From assembly GCA_946885665.1 (NCBI GenBank), contig CAMPGT010000045.1:1-17948 (forward strand): a DNA stretch of 17,948 bases, read 5' to 3'. Source of the stretch: an uncultured Chitinophagaceae bacterium (GTDB lineage: Bacteria > Bacteroidota > Bacteroidia > Chitinophagales > Chitinophagaceae). How positions within the stretch are numbered: position 1 is the first letter of the stretch; every line of letters begins with the position of its first letter. Both the position numbers and the translations under genes were made by a program. The notes below the pieces were generated by a model that made no database searches, was not told the origin of the DNA, and saw only the letters and a list, made by a program, of their open reading frames with translations. Of the stretch, positions 7,209 to 15,149 are shown in pieces.

Positions 7209-9046
7209 TGGATAGATACATTTTAGGTATATCAGGATTTTATCACGATTCGGCTGCTACGATCGTTAAAAACAATGAGATCATCGCTGCTGCCCAGGAG
7301 GAACGCTTTTCGCGGAAGAAACATGATCCGCGGTTTCCGTTTAACGCCATTAACTACTGTCTGTCCGAAGCTTTTATCGAAACAGAAGACATCGACATGA
7401 TCGTTTTTTACGATCATCCGGTGCTCACATTCGACAGGCTCATAAAGAACTTCATCACCGCAGGCGATAAATCTGCCGGCTTTTTTGAAGAGGCGATGAA
7501 ATCGTCGGCAGGCGTTAAGTGGTGGATAAATGAGTATGCCAGGAAAGCGCTCGGCACATTGGGAAAGGAAAACAAAATATTTTATTGCGGTCATCACATG
7601 TCGCACGCCGCTTCAGCCTATTATCCTTCTCCCTACAAAGATGCCGCCATCTTAACTGTTGACGGCGTGGGCGAATGGCAAACGACCACGATTGGTCATG
7701 GCGCCAATGAAGATATCAGGATACTGAAAGAAATTAATTACCCCCATTCGCTGGGCCTCCTGTACAGCGCATTTACGCACTACTGCGGCTTTAAAATCAA
7801 TTCAGGCGAATACAAGCTGATGGGACTGGCTCCATATGGGAAACCGAATTATGCAGATATCATACGGAAAGAACTGATCGATATTAAAGAGGACGGTTCG
7901 TACCGTCTCAACATGAAATATTTCGGATACATTGAATCTAACACGACCATCAATGAAAACTTTGCGCAGTTGTTCAATGGCGGGGCACGCAAACCCGAAA
8001 CCCGCATCACGCAAAAGGAGATGGACATCGCGGCTTCAATACAACTGGTGACCGAAGAAGTGATGATAAAACTTGCGCGCCATGCACGCTCGCTTACCGG
8101 GTCGCCTAACCTTTGCCTGGCAGGAGGCGTTGCACTCAACTGTGTGGCCAACGGAAAAATTCTCAGGGAAAATATTTTTGACAACGTTTGGATCCAGCCC
8201 GCCTCGGGCGATGCCGGCGGGTCGCTGGGTGCCGCACTCCTCGCGGCTCACCGGCACTACGGATTCAGGAAAAAAGAAGTTGCTCCGGGCACCGATACAC
8301 AAAAGGGCACTTACCTCGGTCCCGCCTATTCGGAAAACGAAATCGGGGCCTTTCTTAACAGGCACGGCTACCCGCACAAGCGCTATGACAACGCAGCAGA
8401 AAGAAACGAAGCGCTGGCAAAAGCACTCGACGATGGCAAGATCATCGGCTATTTTGATGGAAGGATGGAATTCGGCCCCCGCTCATTGGGTGCAAGATCG
8501 ATTATCGGGGATGCAAGAAATAAATCCATGCAATCGCAGATGAACCTGAAGATCAAGTATCGCGAATCGTTCCGGCCCTTCGCTCCCGCAGTGTTGGCCG
8601 AAGATGCCCGCGAATATTTCGATCTTGACACTGCGAGTCCGTACATGCTGCTCGTGGCGCCCGTTACAGAAAGCAGAAGGATTGTCAACGACTCCCGTGA
8701 AGAGGATGAAAATATGATTAACATCATCAATCGCGAACGATCGGATGTGCCCGCGGTTACCCATGTAGATTACAGCGCCAGGGTGCAAACTGTTCATCGC
8801 GACACGAAACCCGATTTTTACGACATGATTAAAACATTCAAAGAGACGACCGGTTCATCGGTTATCGTCAACACCTCTTTTAATGTAAGGGGCGAGCCCA
8901 TTGTTTGCTCACCCAAAGACGCCTACCTGTGTTTTATGAGAACCGAAATAGATATCCTGGTACTTGGAAATTTCATCCTGCACAAGGCGGAGCAAAAGGC
9001 GCTTGTCAATGATGAAAACTGGAAACTGGAATATGAACTGGATTAA
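7208..9046 (+). CDS. Carbamoyltransferase (NodU/CmcH/TobZ family), full length
   Basis: A 612-residue, apparently intact enzyme predicted to O-carbamoylate a sugar using carbamoyl phosphate and ATP through a carbamoyl-adenylate. The N-terminal Kae1-like domain shows GISGFYHDSAA (7-17), EERFSRKKHD (31-40), the metal-site motif HHMSHA (H129/H133), D152 in VDGVGEW and D335 in SGDAGGSLGAAL. The C-terminal domain (about 365-590) carries MEFGPRSLGARSI (420-432), YRESFRPFAP (451-460) and VNTSFNVRGEP (554-564), all typical of the carbamoyl-transfer domain. There are no membrane segments. It overlaps the SGNH gene by one base and is followed after five bases by a 111-residue unknown. The acceptor is probably a sugar of the polysaccharide made by the neighbouring wza/wzc locus; that is inference from context. 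Confidence 0.95.
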   Translation: MDRYILGISGFYHDSAATIVKNNEIIAAAQEERFSRKKHDPRFPFNAINYCLSEAFIETEDIDMIVFYDHPVLTFDRLIKNFITAGDKSAGFFEEAMKSSAGVKWWINEYARKALGTLGKENKIFYCGHHMSHAASAYYPSPYKDAAILTVDGVGEWQTTTIGHGANEDIRILKEINYPHSLGLLYSAFTHYCGFKINSGEYKLMGLAPYGKPNYADIIRKELIDIKEDGSYRLNMKYFGYIESNTTINENFAQLFNGGARKPETRITQKEMDIAASIQLVTEEVMIKLARHARSLTGSPNLCLAGGVALNCVANGKILRENIFDNVWIQPASGDAGGSLGAALLAAHRHYGFRKKEVAPGTDTQKGTYLGPAYSENEIGAFLNRHGYPHKRYDNAAERNEALAKALDDGKIIGYFDGRMEFGPRSLGARSIIGDARNKSMQSQMNLKIKYRESFRPFAPAVLAEDAREYFDLDTASPYMLLVAPVTESRRIVNDSREEDENMINIINRERSDVPAVTHVDYSARVQTVHRDTKPDFYDMIKTFKETTGSSVIVNTSFNVRGEPIVCSPKDAYLCFMRTEIDILVLGNFILHKAEQKALVNDENWKLEYELD

Positions 9047-9051
9047 TCAGA

Positions 9052-9387
9052 ATGAATATGCATAGCCAGATTAGAAAATTTTTCGACAAACATATTGCCC
9101 GGTTGCACACCGAGCACGCCGCCGGAAACCTACCCACCCTCGACCTCGGGTTCGGTTCGCCCGCAGACAGTTACTTCACCGAACCGCTGCATGCCGGACA
9201 ACTGTACCTCACCAACATTCCTTTTGACAACGCCGGGGCATTGCAAATCTATCTCGAAGACTTTTGGAAGGATGAACCCCGGCTCCTTCAACTGGTGCCG
9301 GACCTTGTAAAGCTGGCGTTTGCTTTAAAAGAAGAAAACCGTGAGCAGTCTGCCGAACTATCACCCTTCGTATATGCGATGTTCTGA
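9052..9387 (+). CDS. Hypothetical protein, 111 residues
   Basis: I do not recognise this family. The protein is soluble and acidic-to-neutral, with no signal peptide, membrane helix or cysteine. It opens with a basic amphipathic stretch (MNMHSQIRKFFDKHIARLH). A Gly/Pro-rich middle follows (LDLGFGSPADSYFTEPLHAG), then an apparently helical C-terminal half (LQIYLEDFWKDEPRLLQLVPDLVKLAFALKEE). ATG at 9052 is assumed; ATG at 9058 is an alternative. It begins five bases after the carbamoyltransferase stop, which argues for the same operon. It also lies only 62 bases before norB and has a GC-rich composition like that of norB, so it could belong with either block. Small accessory proteins are common beside carbamoyltransferases, but I cannot match it to one. 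Confidence 0.72.
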   Translation: MNMHSQIRKFFDKHIARLHTEHAAGNLPTLDLGFGSPADSYFTEPLHAGQLYLTNIPFDNAGALQIYLEDFWKDEPRLLQLVPDLVKLAFALKEENREQSAELSPFVYAMF

Positions 9388-9449
9388 GTTTCCGTATATT
9401 CGAATACACCCCGCACCACTTTGTTTCACTCCAAAACAAAAACGATGCT
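9388..9449 (+). promoter_or_regulatory. Short gap before norB with a 10-bp palindrome
   Basis: This 62-base gap is the only non-coding space upstream of norB. It holds the perfect palindrome TATTCGAATA (9397-9406), about 45 bases before the norB ATG, and a TTTG near 9420. No matching TAnnTTTG box was found, so a promoter is likely on biological grounds but not demonstrated. The palindrome is short enough to arise by chance. Confidence 0.25.
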
Positions 9450-11747
9450 ATGAAAAATCCAAGAACTCTTTGGCTCACCTTCATCATTGTTGTTACCGCG
9501 TCATTCATTGTCCTCAGCTATTACGGCTATGAACTCTACCACAAGGCACCGCCAATACCGCAAAAAATAGTGACAACGGAAGGCAAACAGGTGTTCACTG
9601 CAACAGACATCAAAGACGGGCAAAATGTATGGCAATCGATCGGCGGACAGGAAGTGGGTTCCATTTGGGGACATGGTTCTTATGTGGCGCCCGACTGGAC
9701 CGCAGACTGGCTGCACCGTGAAGCACTCCACATGCTCAACAGGATGTCGGACTCGACCTATCAAAAACCTTACGACGACATCCTGCCCGAACAAAAGGCG
9801 TTCCTGGAAAAAAAGCTGCAACTCGAAATTCGAAAAAACACATACGACCCTAACACCGGAACCATCACCGTTTCGCCCCTGCGAGCCGATGCCATTGAAG
9901 CGGTTAGCGAGTATTACGCGGGACTGTTCATGAATGACCCTGAACTGGCTTCATTAAGAAACGCATACTCCATACCCGAAAATACGGTCAAGGACGAAGG
10001 CAGGATGCGACAAATGAATGCGTTCTTATTCTGGGCGTCATGGGCGTGCATTACCCATCGGCCGGGTTCCGACGTTACTTACACCAATAACTGGCCACCC
10101 GACGAAATGATCGGTAACAAGCCTACCAACGACCTTATCCTGTGGACCGGCTTCAGCGTTATCGTACTGCTTGCCGGTATTGGCATCCTCGTATTTTACC
10201 ACGCCACTTCGAAAGAAGAAAAGATAGACGAGTCGCAACTGCCGAAGCGGGATCCGCTGCTGGGCATCGCCGCCACGCCATCCATGCGTGCAACACTCAA
10301 ATATTTCTGGGTCGTCACGATTCTTATCGTTGTGCAGATATTGATGGGCATCATTACCGCGCACTATGGCGTTGAAGGAAATGGATTTTATGGACTATCC
10401 ATTGCCAATTTGATTCCCTATTCGGTGTCACGAACCTGGCACGTGCAATTGGGTATATTTTGGATAGCTACTTCCTGGTTGGCAACAGGGCTGTACATGG
10501 CGCCGGCTGTTTCGGGCTATGAACCAAAATTTCAGAAGGCCGGCGTAAACTTCCTCTTTATTTCGCTCATCATCATTGTAGGCGGTTCAATTATCGGACA
10601 ATGGATGGGCATCATGCAAAAGCTTGGTCTTGTTGAAAATTTCTGGTTCGGCCACCAGGGCTATGAATACGTGGATCTCGGCCGCTTCTGGCAGATATTC
10701 TTGTTTATCGGTTTATGGCTATGGTTAATACTCATGTACCGTGCATTGGCGCCCGCCATCAGGGGAAAGTCCGCAGACAGGAACCTGCTGATCATGTTTT
10801 TGATAGCCTCAACGGCGATTGCTCTTTTTTACGGAGCAGGATTGATGTGGGGCCGGCAAACAAACCTGGCACTAGCCGAGTACTGGCGCTGGTGGGTCGT
10901 ACATCTCTGGGTGGAAGGATTTTTTGAAGTATTTGCCACCGTGGTGTCCGCATTTCTATTCGTTCGCATGGGCTTGCTGGAAATGCGCACGGCTTCTCTC
11001 AGCGTGATCTTTTCGACCATTATTTTCCTGTCGGGCGGCATTCTCGGCACGTTCCATCACTTATATTTTTCAGGAACGCCAACCGCAGTGTTGGCTTTAG
11101 GCGCCACGTTCAGCGCGCTTGAAGTTGTACCGCTGGTGCTGATCGGATTTGAAGCGTGGGGCAATTACCAGATGAGCAAATCCACCTCGTGGGTGAAGGC
11201 CTATAAGTGGCCCATCTACTGTTTTATTTCCGTTGCCTTCTGGAATTTCCTGGGCGCGGGAATATTCGGGTTCGTGATCAATCCCCCGATCGCGTTGTAT
11301 TACATGCAGGGTCTAAATACAACTCCGGTACATGGACACGCCGCCCTGTTCGGTGTTTATGGCATGCTCGGCATCGGCCTGATGCTTTTTGTGCTGAAAG
11401 GACTGTATAGCCGGTATGTGTGGAAAGACGGGTTGATAAAATTCGCCTTCTGGAGCATTAACATCGGTTTGTTGCTGATGGTGGTGATAAGCCTGTTGCC
11501 CGTGGGCTTTATGCAAACGGTAGCCAGTGTTGAACGCGGCATGTGGTATGCGCGGTCCGCCGAATTTATGCAGCAACCCTTGCTGCAAACTTTCCGGTGG
11601 TTAAGAGTAATAGGCGACACTATTTTTGGATTGGGCGCACTGGCTTTGGCACTGTTCGTATTTGGACTCAGAACGGGGTTGTCGGTCGACAAGTCGCGGG
11701 TGGACGTATCAGAAGAAAAATATCCTTCTGTTGGTAAACCGTTTTGA
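9450..11747 (+). CDS. norB: Quinol-dependent nitric oxide reductase (qNOR, NorB/NorZ type)
   Basis: A 765-residue integral membrane enzyme reducing 2 NO to N2O with electrons from quinol. An N-terminal helix (about 8-25) leads into a periplasmic domain of about 200 residues with the qNOR marker GQNVWQSIGGQEVGSIWGHGSY (57-78). That domain has no CxxCH haem motif, so this is the quinol form and needs no NorC. The haem-copper core follows. H331 (TWHVQLG) should be a low-spin haem ligand. HLWVEGFFE (485-493) gives a FeB-site His plus the two conserved NOR glutamates E489 and E493. H536/H537 (GTFHHLYF) complete the FeB ligands, and H628/H630 (VHGHAALFG) bind the haems. The length is normal for the family. 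It converges on the nirK operon with only nine bases between stops, and a second TGA follows directly after its stop codon. Confidence 0.96.
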   Translation: MKNPRTLWLTFIIVVTASFIVLSYYGYELYHKAPPIPQKIVTTEGKQVFTATDIKDGQNVWQSIGGQEVGSIWGHGSYVAPDWTADWLHREALHMLNRMSDSTYQKPYDDILPEQKAFLEKKLQLEIRKNTYDPNTGTITVSPLRADAIEAVSEYYAGLFMNDPELASLRNAYSIPENTVKDEGRMRQMNAFLFWASWACITHRPGSDVTYTNNWPPDEMIGNKPTNDLILWTGFSVIVLLAGIGILVFYHATSKEEKIDESQLPKRDPLLGIAATPSMRATLKYFWVVTILIVVQILMGIITAHYGVEGNGFYGLSIANLIPYSVSRTWHVQLGIFWIATSWLATGLYMAPAVSGYEPKFQKAGVNFLFISLIIIVGGSIIGQWMGIMQKLGLVENFWFGHQGYEYVDLGRFWQIFLFIGLWLWLILMYRALAPAIRGKSADRNLLIMFLIASTAIALFYGAGLMWGRQTNLALAEYWRWWVVHLWVEGFFEVFATVVSAFLFVRMGLLEMRTASLSVIFSTIIFLSGGILGTFHHLYFSGTPTAVLALGATFSALEVVPLVLIGFEAWGNYQMSKSTSWVKAYKWPIYCFISVAFWNFLGAGIFGFVINPPIALYYMQGLNTTPVHGHAALFGVYGMLGIGLMLFVLKGLYSRYVWKDGLIKFAFWSINIGLLLMVVISLLPVGFMQTVASVERGMWYARSAEFMQQPLLQTFRWLRVIGDTIFGLGALALALFVFGLRTGLSVDKSRVDVSEEKYPSVGKPF

Positions 11748-11767
11748 TGAACAACTTCACTTGTTCA
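11748..11767. terminator. Possible bidirectional hairpin between convergent norB and DUF59 genes
   Basis: A 7-bp inverted repeat, TGAACAA (11748-11754) and TTGTTCA (11761-11767), with a 6-base loop. It starts immediately after the norB stop and overlaps the last codons of the DUF59 gene. It is AT-rich and lacks a clear T-tract on either side, so it is a weak terminator candidate at best. Its position between two convergent operons is the main support. Confidence 0.35.
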
Positions 11768-12080
11768 AAAAATTTCTGCCTTCCGGCGATATCATGGCGT
11801 AGCTCCAGGGTGGATCGAAGGTTACCTGTATCTGCACATCATAACCCGGAAAACGATCGTTGAGGTTGTTGGTTACACCTTCTACAATGGACTCGCCCAT
11901 GGGGCAAAACCTTGTGCTCAACGTCATGAGTACCTGGATCCTTTTCGGCCGCTCATCAAACGTTAGTTCGTATAGGAGGCCCATATCCACGATGTTCAGT
12001 CCTATTTCGGGATCCATAACATTCTTAAGACTCAAAAGAGCCGCTGCAATTTGGGATGTATCGTTTGCGTTGACGTTCAT
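11757..12080 (-). CDS. DUF59 (MIP18/SufT-like) metal-sulfur cluster assembly protein
   Basis: A 107-residue protein that is essentially one DUF59 domain. The hallmark segment is VMDPEIGLNIVDMGLLYEL (21-39). The conserved Cys lies in STRFCPMG, followed by ESIVEGV. Family members (SufT, PaaD, eukaryotic MIP18/CIA2) help mature Fe-S proteins. Here it is the last gene of the nirK operon, and its ATG overlaps the stop of the membrane protein upstream by four bases (ATGA). In this setting, maturation or repair of Fe-S or other metal centres under nitrosative stress is the likely role. It has no second domain, so it is not a fused Mrp/ApbC-type ATPase. It is convergent with norB. Confidence 0.88.
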   Translation of the reverse strand: MNVNANDTSQIAAALLSLKNVMDPEIGLNIVDMGLLYELTFDERPKRIQVLMTLSTRFCPMGESIVEGVTNNLNDRFPGYDVQIQVTFDPPWSYAMISPEGRNFLNK

Positions 12081-13360
12081 AATTTTTTTCGTCTGTGAAA
12101 TACCACTTTAAATACATTTAGATTATACAGAAATGCACAGCAAATCAGGAGCCCGGCACCGGCAGCCATCAAAAAACGGTTCTCAACAAACACACCTGCC
12201 GCGAAGACGGCAAATCCGGCGAGATAGCAAACCGCCATGCCATTGAATATTTTCGGGCTGAACAAATCTTTGGGTGTGGGAGTCTTTCCAACACCGGCTG
12301 TCGCCTGGTACACGCGGTTCCATATTATAAATGGCAGCGTCTTAAAAGTCATTCCCAAAATCAACGCTGTTATCCATCCAAAAAAAATAGTGAACCCATA
12401 GAGCAAAACCAGGCGGCTGTTCGAAACCGCCGATGCAAGTAAAACAAAAATTACTAAGAGGAAGATCACGGGTATGGCCATCATCGCCACCGATGCGAGT
12501 GACACTTTCATCTGCTCATCCACGTTTTTTCTCAAACGCGCCTTATAACACTGGTAACAATACCATCCAAACAGGATAACACCCCCCAGCACGCACGCTA
12601 TCGCAACAACAAACATCACCGGCCAGCCCGAATATAGAAAAGTGAGCACAAACGCAATTAATCCGGCATTGATGAGAACATATATTCTCCACAACAACCG
12701 GTTGTTATCGTATTTTGAAATAAGAAACATAGGGATCAGCCTCGACCCTACGCCTATTATCAACAGCAGGAACCATCCCACGATACCGATGTGTGCATGA
12801 AACGAAAGATAATGCAATGAATCGGCGGGCAGGATGTTATCAGTGAAATTACACACCAGCAGCAGCCCCATTAAAGTAGTAATCAACAGCCACACCGTAG
12901 CCGTCATCACAAAAACCGCGTGCACACTTTCCGATTTGCTCCTGATAACACTTGCCGCGATGTTCACCAGGAATACAAAAACAGCGGCATTAACCAATAT
13001 TGCACCGGCATGTGCAGGAAAACCCATGTTGAACTGGTAAAAAGCATACACCAGAATAGGAATGCCAATCGCCGCCAGCAAAAAGGAGAGGTAAGCAAGA
13101 ATGCTGCTGAACAGCCTTCCTTCGATGAGTACCGGCACCAGTTGGTGACTTGCACCAAGAATGATCATCGTTCCCCACCCCAGCGACATGGTATGCGTTA
13201 TGGCGAGCGTTAACGGCGAAAAATAATGCACACCGGGCGGCGTCAACAGCAATAGTGAGGAACCGGCCAGGAATGCTATCGCGGCATATACATAAAACGG
13301 TACGACAACGCCAGGAGGCGTTGTCTTAACCATGTTGCCCTTATTTCCTACAACAATCAT
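12077..13360 (-). CDS. Multi-helix NnrS-like / haem-copper oxidase subunit I-like membrane protein
   Basis: A 427-residue integral membrane protein with about twelve hydrophobic helices and almost no soluble domain. It resembles cytochrome oxidase subunit I-like and NnrS-like proteins found in denitrification loci. Histidines inside or next to helices are H56 (AITHTMSLGWG), H72 (GASHQLVPV), H117 (PAHAGAIL) and H183/H188/H190 (LHYLSFHAHIG). The segment GVGSRLIPMFLIS (203-215) resembles the NnrS signature, and GMTFKTLPFIIWNR (336-349) is another conserved-looking block. The HH pair and HxH ligand pattern of a full oxidase or NOR are not all present, so it is probably not an active terminal reductase. 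It may bind haem or an NO-derived metal complex. Both ends overlap neighbours by ATGA, which supports M1 over the in-frame M10 as the start. Confidence 0.75.
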   Translation of the reverse strand: MIVVGNKGNMVKTTPPGVVVPFYVYAAIAFLAGSSLLLLTPPGVHYFSPLTLAITHTMSLGWGTMIILGASHQLVPVLIEGRLFSSILAYLSFLLAAIGIPILVYAFYQFNMGFPAHAGAILVNAAVFVFLVNIAASVIRSKSESVHAVFVMTATVWLLITTLMGLLLVCNFTDNILPADSLHYLSFHAHIGIVGWFLLLIIGVGSRLIPMFLISKYDNNRLLWRIYVLINAGLIAFVLTFLYSGWPVMFVVAIACVLGGVILFGWYCYQCYKARLRKNVDEQMKVSLASVAMMAIPVIFLLVIFVLLASAVSNSRLVLLYGFTIFFGWITALILGMTFKTLPFIIWNRVYQATAGVGKTPTPKDLFSPKIFNGMAVCYLAGFAVFAAGVFVENRFLMAAGAGLLICCAFLYNLNVFKVVFHRRKKL

Positions 13361-14157
13361 TCTGTTTTAAAAATTAAAAGATGCACCTCGCCTTCGCTGA
13401 TCTCCTTTATCCGGTAATCAAATTTTCTATCTCTCAGTTCGGGCAGTAAAAAAACCGGGATGCGTTTGTGCTGCACAAAAAGAGCTGTATTCACCGGAAG
13501 CTTTTCCAATGCTTCGAGGATGATCATCATAGGCATCGGCATGGGAAGTGTGCGTACATCAACGGACTGAATATGACCCTCATATTTTTCCTGCCACGCG
13601 TCCCAACCGTCGTCCGATATATGCGGGTCTTCTGTGTTTACTTCCTGCTCCTGGTAGAAATATGTTTCCACCAGGTTTTCATCCAGCACATCTGCATAAG
13701 ATTGGTATCCCTGCTTTTCGAGCAGCATCATTAAAGGTGTGGGCTCAAAGCTGTTCACAATCTTTAGCGTTTGGCCCTTCCGCAAACCCTTTAATGACCT
13801 GAGGATCATTTTCAGCGGATCGTCGCCGCTGTCTATCACCGGGCGCACATCGAGCGATACGATCTTTGTCTGATCCAACGAAGAAACGAAAGCAGGCACC
13901 GGCTTTGCCGCATGCACTTCTGCATCTACTGCCCTGTCAACTTCAAATCCCAACGCTTCGAGCCTGCTAAAGAAATCATCTACGCTGCATCCGCCAATTT
14001 TACCGGCCATGGCAATACTCGTTCTGCCGGCAATTAATTTTCTCAGGATGGGATTACGCAGTTTTTCAAACTTCGGTGATATACTGACGATCGCCTCCAG
14101 TGCCGCCGGCTGCTGCTTGATTATAGCCGCAATTTTTGTATTTGCATCGATCTTCAT
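13357..14157 (-). CDS. DUF1858-like plus tandem DUF2249 protein
   Basis: A 266-residue cytoplasmic protein with three apparent modules. Residues 1-70 look like the DUF1858 / ScdA-N type helical domain (IAAIIKQQPAALEAIV...GKIGGCSVDDFF, with C57). Residues about 98-170 are a first DUF2249 domain (SLDVRPVIDSGDDPLKMIL...FEPTPLMMLLEKQGY). Residues about 197-264 are a second, degenerate one (VDVRTLPMPMPMMIILEALEKL...RIPVFLLPELRDR). DUF2249 has a TusA-like alpha/beta fold, and its biochemical role is not established. The gene is coupled by ATGA overlaps to the RIC gene before it and the membrane protein after it. The RIC protein carries the same DUF2249 domain, so the two proteins probably share a ligand or partner in NO-damage handling. 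Confidence 0.82.
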   Translation of the reverse strand: MKIDANTKIAAIIKQQPAALEAIVSISPKFEKLRNPILRKLIAGRTSIAMAGKIGGCSVDDFFSRLEALGFEVDRAVDAEVHAAKPVPAFVSSLDQTKIVSLDVRPVIDSGDDPLKMILRSLKGLRKGQTLKIVNSFEPTPLMMLLEKQGYQSYADVLDENLVETYFYQEQEVNTEDPHISDDGWDAWQEKYEGHIQSVDVRTLPMPMPMMIILEALEKLPVNTALFVQHKRIPVFLLPELRDRKFDYRIKEISEGEVHLLIFKTE

Positions 14158-15122
14158 GCCTGTTTGTTGCGTAATTCTTTTTCGAGACTAAGCGCCTTTG
14201 GAAAAAGGATATTATTTTCCAGGTGAACATGGATGTGAATATCTTCTTCAAATTCCTCCAACGAACGGTAAAGAAGCGAGTAGCTCGAGCAGGCATCTTC
14301 AGGAAGCGAATAGTCGCTGCTCAATTTTCTGATGATCTCAAGATTTCTGCCCACGCTTTCGTGATCGATCTCCATCATCAGTATAGGATTTTCCACGGTG
14401 CCAAAATGAGAAGAAGGACCGGCCGTACCGCTGTTTTTTGCAGCAACGAGCTCTTTGATGAATGGGAACAGCACCTTTTCTTCTTTCACCATGTGCTGAC
14501 TCATTTCCGAATCGATGTCGCCTACCAGCTTTTCTATCGCCACCAGCTCGGGATGCTGCTTTCCATGCACCCTGGCCACTTTTGCCGAAAAGCTCTTAAG
14601 CTCGGGAAGCGACTTCCTTACATACGTGTGATGGGTGTTAACAATGTAATCTGCGAGGAAGTCGATGCTCCAGTCGTTATACGGAAGTTGCTGCCTGCCG
14701 AAACTTTTATCTGCCTGCTGCAGTTCCTGCTCAACCTTCACCACGTCAATCCCCTTTTCTGCGCATGCCTGTTTTACTGTTTTCCTGCCACCACAGCAGA
14801 AATCAAGTCCGTATTTTTTGAACACGCGTGCCTTATAAAGATCCTTCGCCGCAATTTGTCCGAGTGTTTCTTCACCCTGGCCGCTCACTTTTTTACTGAT
14901 ACGCACCTTCCACCATTCAGGTCCTTCCTCGAGATATTCCCAGGTAAACGTGTTCCCGCGTTCGCCGAGCAATTGGTAATACAGTGGTTTGGGGTCGTGG
15001 TCGTTGTGAATTGTCACGCTTTTGCCCTCCTCCAGTTCGTCGAAGCGTTGAAATATCGTAGGATGCTTTTGGCGGGGTTCGAGCAACGTTACGTTGAGAA
15101 TGTTTTCCTGTGAATCTTGCAT
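14154..15122 (-). CDS. ric: RIC (ScdA/YtfE/NorA family) di-iron repair protein with N-terminal DUF2249 domain
   Basis: A 322-residue cytoplasmic protein linked to repair of Fe-S centres damaged by NO or oxidants. Residues about 12-75 form a DUF2249 domain (LEPRQKHPTIFQRFDEL...HNDHDPKPLYYQLL). Residues about 86-130 are the ScdA_N/DUF542 domain with YGLDFCCGGRKT (C109/C110). The rest is a hemerythrin-like four-helix domain with candidate iron ligands H165, H190, H210 with E214 (HMVKE), H254, and H298 with E302 (HVHLE). The H-x3-E pairs match those of YtfE. Compared with the roughly 220-residue YtfE/ScdA it has the extra N-terminal domain and an insertion near residues 226-243. It starts 27 bases after the redoxin stop, and its stop overlaps the next start by ATGA. 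Its place between nirK and the Fe-S assembly genes fits NO detoxification. Confidence 0.92.
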   Translation of the reverse strand: MQDSQENILNVTLLEPRQKHPTIFQRFDELEEGKSVTIHNDHDPKPLYYQLLGERGNTFTWEYLEEGPEWWKVRISKKVSGQGEETLGQIAAKDLYKARVFKKYGLDFCCGGRKTVKQACAEKGIDVVKVEQELQQADKSFGRQQLPYNDWSIDFLADYIVNTHHTYVRKSLPELKSFSAKVARVHGKQHPELVAIEKLVGDIDSEMSQHMVKEEKVLFPFIKELVAAKNSGTAGPSSHFGTVENPILMMEIDHESVGRNLEIIRKLSSDYSLPEDACSSYSLLYRSLEEFEEDIHIHVHLENNILFPKALSLEKELRNKQA

Positions 15123-15149
15123 GTCTTTTATTTTTTTATGTTGATTGAA

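Noticed and set aside
9450..11747. Cytochrome c-dependent NOR (cNOR) assignment
   Set aside because: The gene has the roughly 200-residue N-terminal extension of qNOR, no CxxCH, and no norC neighbour.
14223..15113. Plus-strand open frame of 296 codons
   Set aside because: It mirrors the RIC gene, which has full domain support; the long open frame is a codon-usage shadow.
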